64,000 bases of DNA from Cymbomonas tetramitiformis (lineage: Eukaryota > Chlorophyta > Pyramimonadophyceae > Pyramimonadales > Pyramimonadaceae), in the NCBI GenBank assembly GCA_001247695.2, contig LGRX02024671.1:103357-167356 (forward strand), in the 5' to 3' direction. This document shows positions 39,501 to 47,677 of the stretch, one piece after another. A model generated the notes under the pieces. That model did no database searches. It saw only the letters and a program-made list of their open reading frames with translations, and had not been told where the DNA came from. Position 1 is the stretch's first letter. Each line of letters opens with the position of its first letter. The translations under genes were made by a program, and so were the position numbers.

Positions 39501-42500
39501 ACACACTGAATCACATCGCTCGATTCAACGGTTCGTACATCGGTAACGGGTACGTCGCGCCCACGGATTATCCGGAGACGTTCGTCGGTCAGCTGAGCTA
39601 CCACAATATCGTCAACATCTATCTAAAGCGGAGGAACTACGGACAGACCGTGTACGGCTACCCAAACTGGTTCGCTGCGAACTCCGACACATGTCGCGAC
39701 ATATGTGGCCACGCGGGAAGGATATGCAAACCGGCCGACATGTGCGCCGATAACGCGCGCCTGACCAGCAAAAGCGACATGGAGAGCTTCGTGGAAGGCG
39801 TGAAGCTCGCGAAAAATATGACCACCGGTACGATATGCAAAGAAAAGTCGAGTAAGATGGATATCGAAGCGCTTCCTCTTTTTTCGGCGAGCAGCAACCA
39901 GTGCTTCCTCGACGCCGCCGACACGAGCAGCTGTGGCAATTACGATTGCGATCAGCAAGTTAGCGGACACTACCGAATATGCGTGTGCGGGTGGTCCGGT
40001 TATGACTACCTCGGTCTCGGTTTCTGCGACGACAGCGTGGAATCGCCACCCTCGTCGACAAGCGCCGCCGTAGCCACCGAAGCGAATTGCAGACGGATGT
40101 GCGACGAGGAGACGGACTGCAAAGCGTTCGCCTTCGTTCAGAGTCGATCCGTGTACTCGTCGAACTGCGTGCGATACCGGAATTACGTCGAGGCCACATC
40201 GTTGCCCGTCACGACGAGACAATCCGAGGTGACGGAGCACGCCGTGTGCTACCGCAAAGAAACCGCGATACGATCGCCCACGGTCCCTCCTACCGCGTCG
40301 CCTTCGTCACTGCCGCCGACCACCCTCTCGCCGACCACCCTCTCGCCGACCACCCTCTCGCCGACCACCCTCTCGCCGACCACCGATTCCCCTAGCGAAG
40401 CGCCCACTCGGTCTCCGGTCACACGCGCTCCGTCGAAGATGCCCACGGCGGCGCCATCGACCAGGTCGCCCACGCGCGCACCGACGCGCTCGCCCACGAC
40501 GAGTATCCCGACACGGTCACCTTACACCCGATTTCCTACGTCGTCACCCACCACGCAACCTCCGACCGCAACCCCGACAACAGCAGCGCCGACCGAAACG
40601 CCCACCCACGATATGATCGTTAACAGCGCGCGTTATTTTAAGTCGATTCCTGAGCTCACTCGCAACGACCACAATGGTAGCATCGCCGTGGAGATCGTCG
40701 TGGATCAACCAGTCAAACTTCTCGGGCTGGGTCTGTGCGACGCGGAACTGGAGGATTGGTACGCCTTACGAGTGTGGAACGCGTCCACGCGATCGATGGT
40801 GCACGGAGGAGACACGATGGTCGGGCCGAGCAGCACCGCGCACGACGGCTACACGTACCACGAGTTTATTAACGGAGGTATTGACATGTACCCGGGGGAA
40901 GTGTACCGCGTCAGTCGAAGCTGTGTCACCGGCATGAACGACTTTTTCCCGGATCACGCCTACGATTCGGAGGAAGAGCGACGTTTGGACACTCTGAGCC
41001 ATATCGCACGCTTCGAGTTTGCCTACCACAGTCTTTCCGATACCGATTACCCCGACTTGTCGGACGCTGACGGTATTCTGAGGTACAACAACGTCGTCAA
41101 CTTGTATTTCGAAGAGAGGAACTATGGATACACCGCGTACGAGTTCCCCAACTGGTTCGCCGGAGCCGGAAGCTCGTGCGACGAGACGTGTGAGCTAGCG
41201 GGTCGCGTGTGCAAAGTGTCCGACATGTGCGCCGAGCATAACCGATTGACGGACACGGTCACGGTGAGCTCGTTCGTGGACAATATTTACGCCGTTCTCG
41301 ATGCGGATCTCGATGCGAATTGTCAGACGAGCACAGCCGGCGTCGCGGATTCGTCCGTGCCGTATTTCACGGACGTCGCCGAAGATCATCAATGCACCGT
41401 AGCTTCTTCGAATAGTTCGTGCAGTGTTTACCGGTGCGACTCGTCCGCTCCTAGCTCCGATCGGTATCGCATGTGCGTGTGCGGATGGCCGGAGTATGAA
41501 TATCTCGGAGCGGGCTTTTGTCGATACGGAGATCTCGACACGTATCCCGAGCCGACGAGAAAGGAGGTGCTCGTGTCCAACGAGGCCGCCTGTAAAAAGC
41601 TCTGCAGCGAAGAATCGAGCTGCGTCAGTTTTGCCTATTACCCCAAGAAGGTCACTTCGTACGGGACCTACAACTGTGTCAGATATCCAGGCTACACGGA
41701 CATGGTCAAGCCTTCGACCTTCGCTCACGCGGTCTGCTATCGAAAGGTCGGTGCCACATTATCACCCACGCTGACCCCAACGTCGACGCCGACTTTCCGG
41801 ATGATCGTGGACAGTATGCGCTACTTCAGATCGATTCCCACCCCAAACCGTAACGACCACACCGGGCAGATCGCCGTGGAGATCGTCGTGGACCAACCCG
41901 TGAGATTGGTCGGACTCGGCTTGTGCGACTCGGACTTGCGAGACTGGTACGCACTGCGGGTGTGGAACACATCGACGCAAACGACGGTCAAAGACGGGGT
42001 CGTCGTCCTCGGACCAGGAGACGCCGTGTACGACGGTCACACCTATCGCGAATTGAACGCGGGAGGTGTGGAGATGTTTCCGGGAGAGGTGTACCGCATC
42101 AGTCGTACTTGCGAATCGGGCATGAAAGACCTCTTCTCGGATCACGCTTACGGCTCGGAAGAGGAGCGACGTCTGGATACTTTGAATCACGTCGTGCGCT
42201 TCGATTTCTCTTACTACAGCTTGAGCAATTCCGACTATCCCGACTCTTCGAGCACGTACGGCACTCTCAGGTACAACAACGTCGTCAACATGTATTTCGA
42301 GGAGAGGAACTACGGATACACCGCGTACGAGTTTCCCAACTGGTTCGCCGCGAGTGGAAGCTCGTGCGACGAGACCTGCGGAGTGGCCGGTCGAGTGTGC
42401 AAGGTGTCCGATATGTGCGCGGAGCATTACCGATTCAACGACTCCACCGTAATGAACTCCTTTGTGAACGAGATTTACGCCGTCCTCGGTACGAGCGCTA

Positions 42501-45500
42501 GCGCGGATTGCCAGACGTACGCGGACGGCTACATAAGTCCGTCGGCGCCACATTTCGATGACGTGAATAGCGGAGGGTGCAACTTGGTACCTTCGGACTA
42601 CGCGTGCGGCAATTATAGATGCGACAAACCCGCTGTCTCTTCGCGTTACTATCGCGCGTGCGTGTGCGGGTGGCCCGAATACGACTACCTCGGACCTGGG
42701 TATTGTCGGGACGGTGATATGAACACGTATCCTACACCGACAAAAAAAGACATAGTCGTGGCCAACGAGTACGCCTGTAAAGAGTTGTGCAGTAGCGAAT
42801 CGGATTGCGTCAGCTTCGTGTACTATCCCAAGAAAACGTACAGCAGCGGCACCTACAACTGCGTCAGATACCCGGGGTACACGGACAGGATCAAACCCAA
42901 GAATGATCCGTACGCGCTGTGTTATCGAAAGGTTGGTGCGACGAGGCCACCAACTTCGATCACGGGATCTCCCACCACCGCCGCTCCCTTCGTATATTCA
43001 GCTCCCACCTCGCCACCGATTGTGGCACCCACCCAACCGTCCACAGTCCCACCGACGACCGACTCTCCGATCACAAGCTCGCCGAGTACGCGCACACCGA
43101 CGGTCGATCACGATCACTTACGCTACTTCAAGAACGTCTACGACGGAACTCGAAACGACTGGGACGGACACATCGGATACGAGATCGTGATGAAGCAAAC
43201 CGCGAATTTGATGGGAGTGAGCCTTCCCGATAATGCCCTACAGGAGGTTTACGAAATTCATGTGTGGAACTCCCTCACGGAACTACATATCGCCACTCTC
43301 ATCATTGGTCCGAACGACCAAGTCACAGACGAATACACCATGCTGCATCTCAGGGGCGCGTCCATCAAGGCCGGCGGTGTGGATGACTACACCGAGCTGC
43401 GTGCAGGCGAGGTGTACATATTCACCCTCCGATGTCACAACGGTATGGCCCACAAGTTCCCGGATAACGGAGAAGTTACGAAGGCGGAGATGGAAAGGGA
43501 ATCGTTGTACCACATAGCTTTCTTCAACAGCTCGAGATATTCGAGCGGAGAATCTTACCCGGGAAACATCGACACCTACGGTAAGTATCGCAACATTATA
43601 AATCTTCACTTCGTGGACCGAGGTAATTACGGGTACACCGTGAGGTCGTTTGTGAACTGGTTCGCCGCTCGTGCCAACTCGTGCGATCAGACGTGCGCCT
43701 TGGCCGAGAGGGTGTGCAAACCGGCAGACATGTGCAAGGAGAACGAGCGACTTTCCGACGGCGCTCGTATGAACGAGTTCGCACGGACCGTCGTCGACAG
43801 AGAGGGCATGGACGGAACCACTGTGGAGTGTGCAGACGCCGACAGGTTCGACTACTCGTCCAATGCGGACGTCCCCTTGTTCTCGTATCACAACGGTCAG
43901 TGCTACTTGAGCGCATTGGATCGAGCGTGCAACACTTACGGCTGCTCCGCGTCGTCAAACTATTACACTTACCGCGCGTGTATCTGCGGATGGCAAGAGT
44001 ACGATTTCGTCGGAGATGGCTTCTGCCGTGTTCGAGGAAACTTCTTCAACGTGATATTCAACGGAGATCATGTCGACACCGAGTATCGGTGCAAGGAGAT
44101 ATGCGACGCGAACGACCGTTGCGGCTCGTTCACGTACCTCGGGGACATGGGGGACATGGAAAACGAGACGAATTGCGTGACGTTCGGAAACGTGTACGCG
44201 TTCGACACGATCGACGTGTCGGAGGGGTACTCCGCGGTCTGTTATCAGAAAACGAGCGTGACCGCCTATCCCACCACCGCAAACACGCTCGCTCCGACCA
44301 TTTCCGACAACTACATGCTATACTTCAAGGCCGAACACGTCGCAAACAGGAACGATTTGAACGGGAATATCGGCGTGGAAGTCGTCATGCACCAACCCGC
44401 GACGCTTATAGGTGTCAGTCGGTTCGACAGCGACCTCCAGGACACTTACACCATCAACGTATGGGACGCTTCGACAAAAACGTTTGTGGAGAACGCTCGA
44501 GTGGGACCGACCGACGGCGTCGTGGATGGGTACACCGTGGCTTCGTTCGGTTCGAACGCCGTGGAATTGCTCTTGGGGAAACGATACATATTCAGTTTGC
44601 GTTGTTTCGAGGGCATGCCGGATCCGTTTCCGGATCACGGAGGAACCACGGAGAGCGTTATGCGGCAAGATACCTTAGACCACATCGCGCTTTACATGGG
44701 TAGCGTGTACGGCGGCGGCGACGACTATCCCGAGGAGGCGGACGAGTACGGTCGCTACCGCAACATCGTCAACATGCATCTGGAAAAACGAAATTATGGA
44801 TACACGGCAGAAAACTTCACAAACTGGTTCGCGGCGCGTTCGAGCAGCTGCGAGGAAACGTGTTCCGTCGCCGGAAGAGTCTGCAAAGAGTCCGATATGT
44901 GCGCCGAAAACAGCAGACTCTCCGACGGAGACACGATGACAGCGTTCGCTCGCTCGATCGTGCTTTCCGAAGGCATGAGCGCGCTGGAGCCGGACTGCTC
45001 CGACGAAGAACGATACAACGGCGGGAATCACGGTGAAGTTCCGGCGTTCTCGTACCACGATGGACAGTGCTTCATAAGCAACGTCGACCGTGCGTGCGAC
45101 ACTTACAGCTGCACGCACAAACTCGATTCTTACACGTACCGTGCGTGCGTCTGCGGATGGGAAGAGTACGCCTTTGTCGGAGTCGGTTTCTGCGTGGGCG
45201 AATCTAACCAAGAAAGCTACGTACGTGCGGACACCCTTGTCGACTCGGAGTACGGTTGCAAAGCGCTGTGCGACACCGACGCGGAATGTCAATCTTTTGC
45301 GTTCTCTCCGAAAGTCATCGAGAGCGTCTCCCGTACCGACAGTACGGTGACGATGTTTAACTGCGTCCGGTACATTCGTTCGTACGCGATCGCCGCGTAC
45401 GATTCGAGAGCCTATTACAGCGTGTGCTATCGCAAGTCGGACGCGACACGCACACCCACTCGTTCGCCCGTCACTTCAACTCCGACCGCGCCCGTCTACT

Positions 45501-46699
45501 GGTTTTATCCCGCACCGACGTATTCGGACACAGGCCTTTCGGCCTCTCTCTCCGATTTGCTCGCGTACCCGGATTTTTTCAGGGTCGCGCCGTCCGTAGA
45601 AGCAGCCGAGCGGCAGGCGCGATCGTTACTGGGCGTGACTGACGAAGTCTTGACCAACGCGAACGGCAACATGCAATCTTTAATCGAAAGCGCTCAACCG
45701 CCGGATACGACATTGTCGAACGCTTACACCGACTACGCCTCCGCACAGGCGGCCGAACAGGCGGCGTACGCCGATTACCTCGACGATCAAGAGGATGTGC
45801 AGAACGCAATCCTCGTCGCGGAGGAAGCGGCTTCTTACACCCCGGTATACACCGCTTACAGGCAGGCTTGGGAAAATCGCGAATCGGCTTGGATGCTGAT
45901 GAACTCGGCAAATTCCGAAAATCTGCAGAGCGCGACGGATGCGTACAACGAGGCGGACGTAAATTACGACGACGCTCTGTCGGCGCTCGATCAAGCGGCT
46001 GCCGCATCGGAAAGCCAAGAGTTCGTCGATAGCGTGGACGCGATAACCCAAGGACAAGAGGTGTTGGACGCCGCGCGCAGCGCGTACGCCGTGAGCTACG
46101 AGAATTTCGAAACCGCGCTAAGCGCCGATACAAGGGCGGCCGCGTATACATCGGCCGCCGACACGCTGAACGCGGCGTGGGAGAATCGCGCGCAGGCGCG
46201 ACAAGAAGCTCATCGGGCCGGCACTCTCGTTTTTGAAACGCAAACTAGCCTAACCGACACCGTGACGGCCGATGGGCAAACGCTCGCCGCAAATATAGCT
46301 GCCGAATCCGCGAGCAGCGCGATGGAGGTCGTCAGAATCACGGACGAAACGGTGAAAACGTCCATGGCGGTCTACCAAGATGCACTTGCTTGGGGAGATG
46401 AAACGGCCCAATCCGTTGCCCAGGATTCGGTGGCCAGCGCGCAAAATGCGTTGGACGTGTCGCTTCAAACGGCGAACACCGCATTAACCACCGGAACATC
46501 CATGGCAAGCTCCGTGGGGACAACCCTTGGATCCTACACCGACGTATCTGCCTCGGACATGCTTCCGTATCTTTACGATTCGAACGCGGATCTCATCGAC
46601 GCGGCGAGCAGCACCTACGATGCGTTGAATGAGGTGGACGTTGTGTGGAGCTTGTTCAGTGGAGAAGGCGCTTTGAGTTACCTGGGTAAAAAAAAATAA
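31214..46699 (+). CDS. giant adhesin, C-terminal 5.1-kilo-residue segment with PT stalks and five repeated modules
   Basis: It is open for 15.5 kb. It enters from the retrotransposon tail with no ATG before 31379, so it is a 3' fragment of the gene cut at 24033, not an independent gene. Order: dockerin-like loop, Pro-rich region, then about a dozen Cys modules (C-x6-C-x3-C...C-x-PPY...C) joined by long Ser/Pro/Thr stalks (about 22.6-39.1 kb in total, including three sets of tandem repeats). Five copies of a module of about 380 residues follow (39130-45440). Last comes an Ala/Gln/Asp-rich helical region (about 45580-46650) with coiled-coil character, ending in basic residues. Most likely it is a fibre-like virion-surface or cell-surface adhesin. 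Without the insertion the gene would span about 20 kb. Selection has kept this half open, while the 19.5-20.1 kb part is broken. Confidence 0.7.
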   Translation, partial: REREAEFRDRVILPRIGEPTPQTEEVLGDVNADGVFDVFDISELKKWATGSEGHTMEEIGELGAFQRQQMDPTMDFLSAPDVTTNCPTGWTSGTPCPSPMDVQYLRYVYANFLRFVRIGEGAVAEDLLSVPVFPDQALNISVGIYDKRNAPVKTDATRVSFEIGTRLNRNMQTLVGENATTTEDGALVTAVGPMPPNGTFLTSLVGQDGTFASETDVGLVIILQTFTASLDTSPERLFAFRGSTVVGSTYDSFTTFDFPFVASAPLPAFLTASPIAFPSPPPPSPPLPSLFGPTIGSVLDNTLSPLHLPTSAPLTSVPNFRFFTDPPTSLPTCASQWQICEESCAYDGHSCGFPYDSGRERTSNHRELRHINRMPYYADHMDQLLFKFVTVQYRQDDCITNSHLTYNLCATAECKQAISECSTFCGANQTVCDPPYNSSHIQLEDQAAEDACNAHISLINEACYEGFTESPTTFTIDPPVTTASPEKTATQAPSSTECLTKRTICLSACTNASHMCYSPYGMSESVVDGREFIMVIHTPSDNAAPNVSQTAGNECTSISEATRIACRDGVTRTPTKSLSPTTLAPIEAPSTSVPTSGPTTRECDAARDRCRVLCWNASALCYPPYGENTTTVDGRSLTTELFFGSPPATGGSIQNLSQTPNDTCEAYVTKTRDECRADLADSPTETLSPAATSLSLSPTRSPTTETLSPVTTSPSRTPTTLSPTTLAPTEAPSTSVPTSGPTTRECDAARDQCRVLCWNASALCYPPYGENTTTADGRSLPTQIYFGPPSATDGSIQNLSQTPNNTCEAYATKTRDECRADLADSPTETLSPAAISLSLSPTRSPVSIQTCEAAHTTCANACGEKFCGDRVILQTARFDFELGTGMADTAPILPTASPTTVSTPPTAQPTERVSTSPTASPATVSTPPTAQPTERVSASPERVSTSPTASPATVSTPPTAQPTERVSASPTASSNTAQPTSSMAMSPTANPTATPTVQPFSTTPTARDICQTLLNEKRAACGLVGTSTPTTRIDGFCYNITMTCTELCDSAPSVCYPPYDSGLISSDDPFCGFGRSAAEHMCNENLTYAPTESPSTVYPSEPPTSLRPTTSVTGSPTTAPPITTCQLARVACEAECTVDSVCTTYDEEDIEEDAEYKHADCLSAVQQTVTICEAAPTSSPSVSPPTRSPTRTATPSSSPTRSPTEVPSTLEPTASPSVFFTRSPVTRECAEARASCENECAVDEVCRTYDERDIDETSPYRADDCEREMRAAQGVCELTNNPTTNAPTTFIESMCHNITVLCTDVCVDSSVCHPPYDASLSPDDSLSCYFAHHYAQSLCSGNLTYVPTRYPSTVSPSHTPTRSPSSLPPTTAAPTGAPVTDAPTRSPTETPTSPPTLLPTGSPTSLPPTSAAPTGAPVTDAPTRSPTETPTSPPTSLPTGSPTSLPPTSAAPTGAPVTDAPTRSPTETPTSPPTSLPTGSPTSLRPTSAAPTGAPVTDAPTRSPTETPTSPPTSLPTGSPTSLPPTSAAPTGAPVTDAPTRSPTETPTSPPTSLPTGSPTSLPPTSAAPTGSPTLGPTFTPTVTPSGTPTTNNPTTRAPATRAPTTAIPTTPSPITSFPTRNPTTGAPTTAIESVCHNMTVLCADLCIDSGVCDSPYLASLSSNDSLACRFAHFYAQHFCNGNVTYVPTRSPSTGSPSHTPTSNSPTSDSPTTAAPTTTSPSSANPTIAPVVIRAITEPPSTGTPVQSACVFQRTKCESDCSFWMKTGKPVCAPPYNDSELIESDLDYLDYEDSVESCRRSNSLTRDFCDDGPTVHPTANPTFTTHPTTVVPTKRPTTASPTTQPPHASPTSGPTQPLPTVAPSRIASSDTEPPTTTNPTSSLSPTTAASELCRSLTSQCTTVCDDASVCYPPYDASGNSLCELYRIFSRDTCNENFTFSPTLSPITNHPTTTHPTASPSSSAPTTSPTVSPSSSAPTTPPTVSPSSSAPTTSPTVSPSSSAPTTPPTVSPSSSAPTTPPTITPSSSAPTTSPTVTPSSSAPTSPPTVHPTAAPTGDHIGGGSNTPGGSTPSSPDGGDDDCDVADLLTSGCSGPSDGGSIPNLDPISFPTASPTQSVTPSPSVGLASTAPTDTTASPTRTATKSPTRAPTTRLPTTAPTFTVTASPSSSTPTRNPTTTPTITVTASPSSSTPTRNPTTTPTITVTASPSSSTPTRSPTTTPTITPTSAPTSGPTQSRSPTPSPVVEACSEARADCKLACYEASSCEPPYTFVEFPSSATDYDYDVDESCDDFMTLTKNNCLDEPTNNPTTGQPSATPTAAPTRSPSVPPTRSPSTYSPTATPTETPTDLPTRSPTTLSPTTRVPTRSPTKTPTDLPTRSPTTLSPTTQVPTRSPTTGPTENPTVSPTRTPSAAPTTLPPTAAPTTRAPTTALPTSSPSTNPTKGPTTSPITRAPSVSPTKVPTDSPITAAPSVGPTRSPVSSPTDSPTRSPVSPPTVSPARSPTTSPVTKLPTDAPTRTPSTRSPSTTPPSSESPTTRSPTTVAPSTRTPTTSTPSSSPTRAPSTRAPSTTPPSSESPTTRSPTTAAPSTTPPTTQSPTTRAPTTLTPSTRSPTTLTPTSSPTVDSTGSPTLAPTTLITGTTERYFKTVPPGNSNGHMGHIAAELVFEQPARILALGLGTESLPESESYLLTAWNAESRTEVDSVRLELSNTIHDGHTHAVLSQSGIQVEVGEVYRFSLRSYDGMSYMYSDASYSTEEEARFDTLNHIARFNGSYIGNGYVAPTDYPETFVGQLSYHNIVNIYLKRRNYGQTVYGYPNWFAANSDTCRDICGHAGRICKPADMCADNARLTSKSDMESFVEGVKLAKNMTTGTICKEKSSKMDIEALPLFSASSNQCFLDAADTSSCGNYDCDQQVSGHYRICVCGWSGYDYLGLGFCDDSVESPPSSTSAAVATEANCRRMCDEETDCKAFAFVQSRSVYSSNCVRYRNYVEATSLPVTTRQSEVTEHAVCYRKETAIRSPTVPPTASPSSLPPTTLSPTTLSPTTLSPTTLSPTTDSPSEAPTRSPVTRAPSKMPTAAPSTRSPTRAPTRSPTTSIPTRSPYTRFPTSSPTTQPPTATPTTAAPTETPTHDMIVNSARYFKSIPELTRNDHNGSIAVEIVVDQPVKLLGLGLCDAELEDWYALRVWNASTRSMVHGGDTMVGPSSTAHDGYTYHEFINGGIDMYPGEVYRVSRSCVTGMNDFFPDHAYDSEEERRLDTLSHIARFEFAYHSLSDTDYPDLSDADGILRYNNVVNLYFEERNYGYTAYEFPNWFAGAGSSCDETCELAGRVCKVSDMCAEHNRLTDTVTVSSFVDNIYAVLDADLDANCQTSTAGVADSSVPYFTDVAEDHQCTVASSNSSCSVYRCDSSAPSSDRYRMCVCGWPEYEYLGAGFCRYGDLDTYPEPTRKEVLVSNEAACKKLCSEESSCVSFAYYPKKVTSYGTYNCVRYPGYTDMVKPSTFAHAVCYRKVGATLSPTLTPTSTPTFRMIVDSMRYFRSIPTPNRNDHTGQIAVEIVVDQPVRLVGLGLCDSDLRDWYALRVWNTSTQTTVKDGVVVLGPGDAVYDGHTYRELNAGGVEMFPGEVYRISRTCESGMKDLFSDHAYGSEEERRLDTLNHVVRFDFSYYSLSNSDYPDSSSTYGTLRYNNVVNMYFEERNYGYTAYEFPNWFAASGSSCDETCGVAGRVCKVSDMCAEHYRFNDSTVMNSFVNEIYAVLGTSASADCQTYADGYISPSAPHFDDVNSGGCNLVPSDYACGNYRCDKPAVSSRYYRACVCGWPEYDYLGPGYCRDGDMNTYPTPTKKDIVVANEYACKELCSSESDCVSFVYYPKKTYSSGTYNCVRYPGYTDRIKPKNDPYALCYRKVGATRPPTSITGSPTTAAPFVYSAPTSPPIVAPTQPSTVPPTTDSPITSSPSTRTPTVDHDHLRYFKNVYDGTRNDWDGHIGYEIVMKQTANLMGVSLPDNALQEVYEIHVWNSLTELHIATLIIGPNDQVTDEYTMLHLRGASIKAGGVDDYTELRAGEVYIFTLRCHNGMAHKFPDNGEVTKAEMERESLYHIAFFNSSRYSSGESYPGNIDTYGKYRNIINLHFVDRGNYGYTVRSFVNWFAARANSCDQTCALAERVCKPADMCKENERLSDGARMNEFARTVVDREGMDGTTVECADADRFDYSSNADVPLFSYHNGQCYLSALDRACNTYGCSASSNYYTYRACICGWQEYDFVGDGFCRVRGNFFNVIFNGDHVDTEYRCKEICDANDRCGSFTYLGDMGDMENETNCVTFGNVYAFDTIDVSEGYSAVCYQKTSVTAYPTTANTLAPTISDNYMLYFKAEHVANRNDLNGNIGVEVVMHQPATLIGVSRFDSDLQDTYTINVWDASTKTFVENARVGPTDGVVDGYTVASFGSNAVELLLGKRYIFSLRCFEGMPDPFPDHGGTTESVMRQDTLDHIALYMGSVYGGGDDYPEEADEYGRYRNIVNMHLEKRNYGYTAENFTNWFAARSSSCEETCSVAGRVCKESDMCAENSRLSDGDTMTAFARSIVLSEGMSALEPDCSDEERYNGGNHGEVPAFSYHDGQCFISNVDRACDTYSCTHKLDSYTYRACVCGWEEYAFVGVGFCVGESNQESYVRADTLVDSEYGCKALCDTDAECQSFAFSPKVIESVSRTDSTVTMFNCVRYIRSYAIAAYDSRAYYSVCYRKSDATRTPTRSPVTSTPTAPVYWFYPAPTYSDTGLSASLSDLLAYPDFFRVAPSVEAAERQARSLLGVTDEVLTNANGNMQSLIESAQPPDTTLSNAYTDYASAQAAEQAAYADYLDDQEDVQNAILVAEEAASYTPVYTAYRQAWENRESAWMLMNSANSENLQSATDAYNEADVNYDDALSALDQAAAASESQEFVDSVDAITQGQEVLDAARSAYAVSYENFETALSADTRAAAYTSAADTLNAAWENRAQARQEAHRAGTLVFETQTSLTDTVTADGQTLAANIAAESASSAMEVVRITDETVKTSMAVYQDALAWGDETAQSVAQDSVASAQNALDVSLQTANTALTTGTSMASSVGTTLGSYTDVSASDMLPYLYDSNADLIDAASSTYDALNEVDVVWSLFSGEGALSYLGKKK
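35330..35914 (+). repeat. five tandem 117-base units in the PT stalk
   Basis: A 39-residue unit beginning TSAAPTGAPVTDAPTRSPTE is repeated five times with only a few changes; the first two starts are at 35330 and 35447. Because 117 is a multiple of 3, copy-number change keeps the frame, and all antisense and shifted frames are also open. Confidence 0.9.
37084..37356 (+). repeat. seven tandem 39-base units in the PT stalk
   Basis: Each unit encodes SPSSSAPTTPPTV or a close variant. The unit length keeps the frame when copies are gained or lost. Confidence 0.9.
37694..37882 (+). repeat. three tandem 63-base units in the PT stalk
   Basis: Each unit encodes TVTASPSSSTPTRNPTTTPTI-like sequence of 21 residues, starting at 37694, 37757 and 37820. 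They are nearly identical at the DNA level, so the expansion is recent. Confidence 0.85.
39130..45440 (+). repeat. five copies of a 380-residue module in the giant adhesin
   Basis: Approximate copies: 39130-40265, 40618-41755, 41806-42945, 43105-44265, 44305-45440. Each has a beta-rich first half starting at a (R/L)YFK motif. This is followed by an N-Y-G-x-T/NWFAA element, a Cys block (C-x3-C...AGRVCK...DMCAE), a CVCGW/CICGW motif and a final PAN/Apple-like part (CK-x-LC...C-x-SF-x-Y...NCVRY) that ends in V-CYRK. Copies 2 and 3 are the most alike. PAN/Apple domains bind protein or sugar; the first half I do not recognise. Confidence 0.75.
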
Positions 46700-47038
46700 A
46701 TCGCGGAGCGTAGCAAACCAAGAAAATCCTTTCGTATTCGAAAAAAAATAAGCGACGCGCGGTCGCGTCCCGGTGACACGAGCTTCCCGCGTCCGACCCC
46801 CTAAATCTTAATAATCTCATTGTATCATGCTGCCATACGAAGGTTCTGTCCACACCGGGAGAGGGGGAGCGGCAAGCATCGATTGCTCCTCCGAGGCTTC
46901 CCGGGAAAGTCTCCAAGAAGAAAGTTTCACACCGACGAGCGTGTCGTCAAGGATGCTTCGAGTTGTGCGACTGATCTAGCACTTTGCACTTAGCACAGCT
47001 TCGACTCGGCGGAATCTCTACGTGCCACGAAATGTTGG
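46700..47038. other. intergenic region between convergent genes, no supported gene
   Basis: It holds A-rich runs just after the adhesin stop (46691-46697 and 46741-46750), which could serve as 3' processing signals. I see no promoter, repeat or ORF worth calling. Confidence 0.4.
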
Positions 47039-47677
47039 TCACGCGTACCACTCCGGTCGCCCCAGAGCGAGCAAGCCATCCGCGTAAGCGAAAACGCTCG
47101 CGCGAACGACGTGCGTCTCACCGTCCAACGCCGCCGCGCCCCCTTGCTCCAGAATCTCGCTCAGCTTGTGGGTTTCGACCGAAGCCGGTCGCAGCGCTGA
47201 AGACGACAACTGCTCCGAGCGGCGCGTCAGATTGAGCGCGAAGCACACCAGAAGCGCCGCGCGCTCGTCCGCATCCCAATGGTCGAGGAAGCACGGCCGT
47301 CCGGCCAGTCGAACGCACAGAGCGCGATCCTTGCACAACTCCGCGTAGAACTCCAACTCCCGGGACAGCGACCGCGACATGCGCGTGTGAGTCCGCGGGT
47401 CGCCGATGCCGCGACGGCTCTCGTACATTCGCCCGTCCTCCAAATGGCGCAGCGTCCGGCTCATCCGAAGCATCTCGCCGCTGAGGTCGCCGGTGCGAGG
47501 ATCCAGGAGGCGTTGAGCGGTTCGCGGGGAGATGTGCTTGTGAACCGCGCGCTTCGCCCGCGGCGTCATCCAAGGGTGCGAGCCGTTGTGCCCCTTCGCG
47601 CAAGCCATCTCGAATCTCGCGCGGCCGAACTTCGGCGAGGAGGCCCGAAAGGCGAGGACTTTCGATCGTCCGGTCAT
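47039..47677 (-). CDS. hypothetical basic protein, 212 aa
   Basis: The ATG at 47677 overlaps the stop of the upstream gene as ATGA. The N-terminal 90 residues are very basic (RAKR, RTLRHL), and the rest is mixed helical. I recognise no family. The only AT-rich promoter-like stretch (CTATTATATGATC, about 47730-47740) lies inside the 3' end of the upstream gene. It may be a late-type overlapping gene, or a frame-shifted tail of its neighbour. Confidence 0.5.
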   Translation of the reverse strand: MTGRSKVLAFRASSPKFGRARFEMACAKGHNGSHPWMTPRAKRAVHKHISPRTAQRLLDPRTGDLSGEMLRMSRTLRHLEDGRMYESRRGIGDPRTHTRMSRSLSRELEFYAELCKDRALCVRLAGRPCFLDHWDADERAALLVCFALNLTRRSEQLSSSALRPASVETHKLSEILEQGGAAALDGETHVVRASVFAYADGLLALGRPEWYA

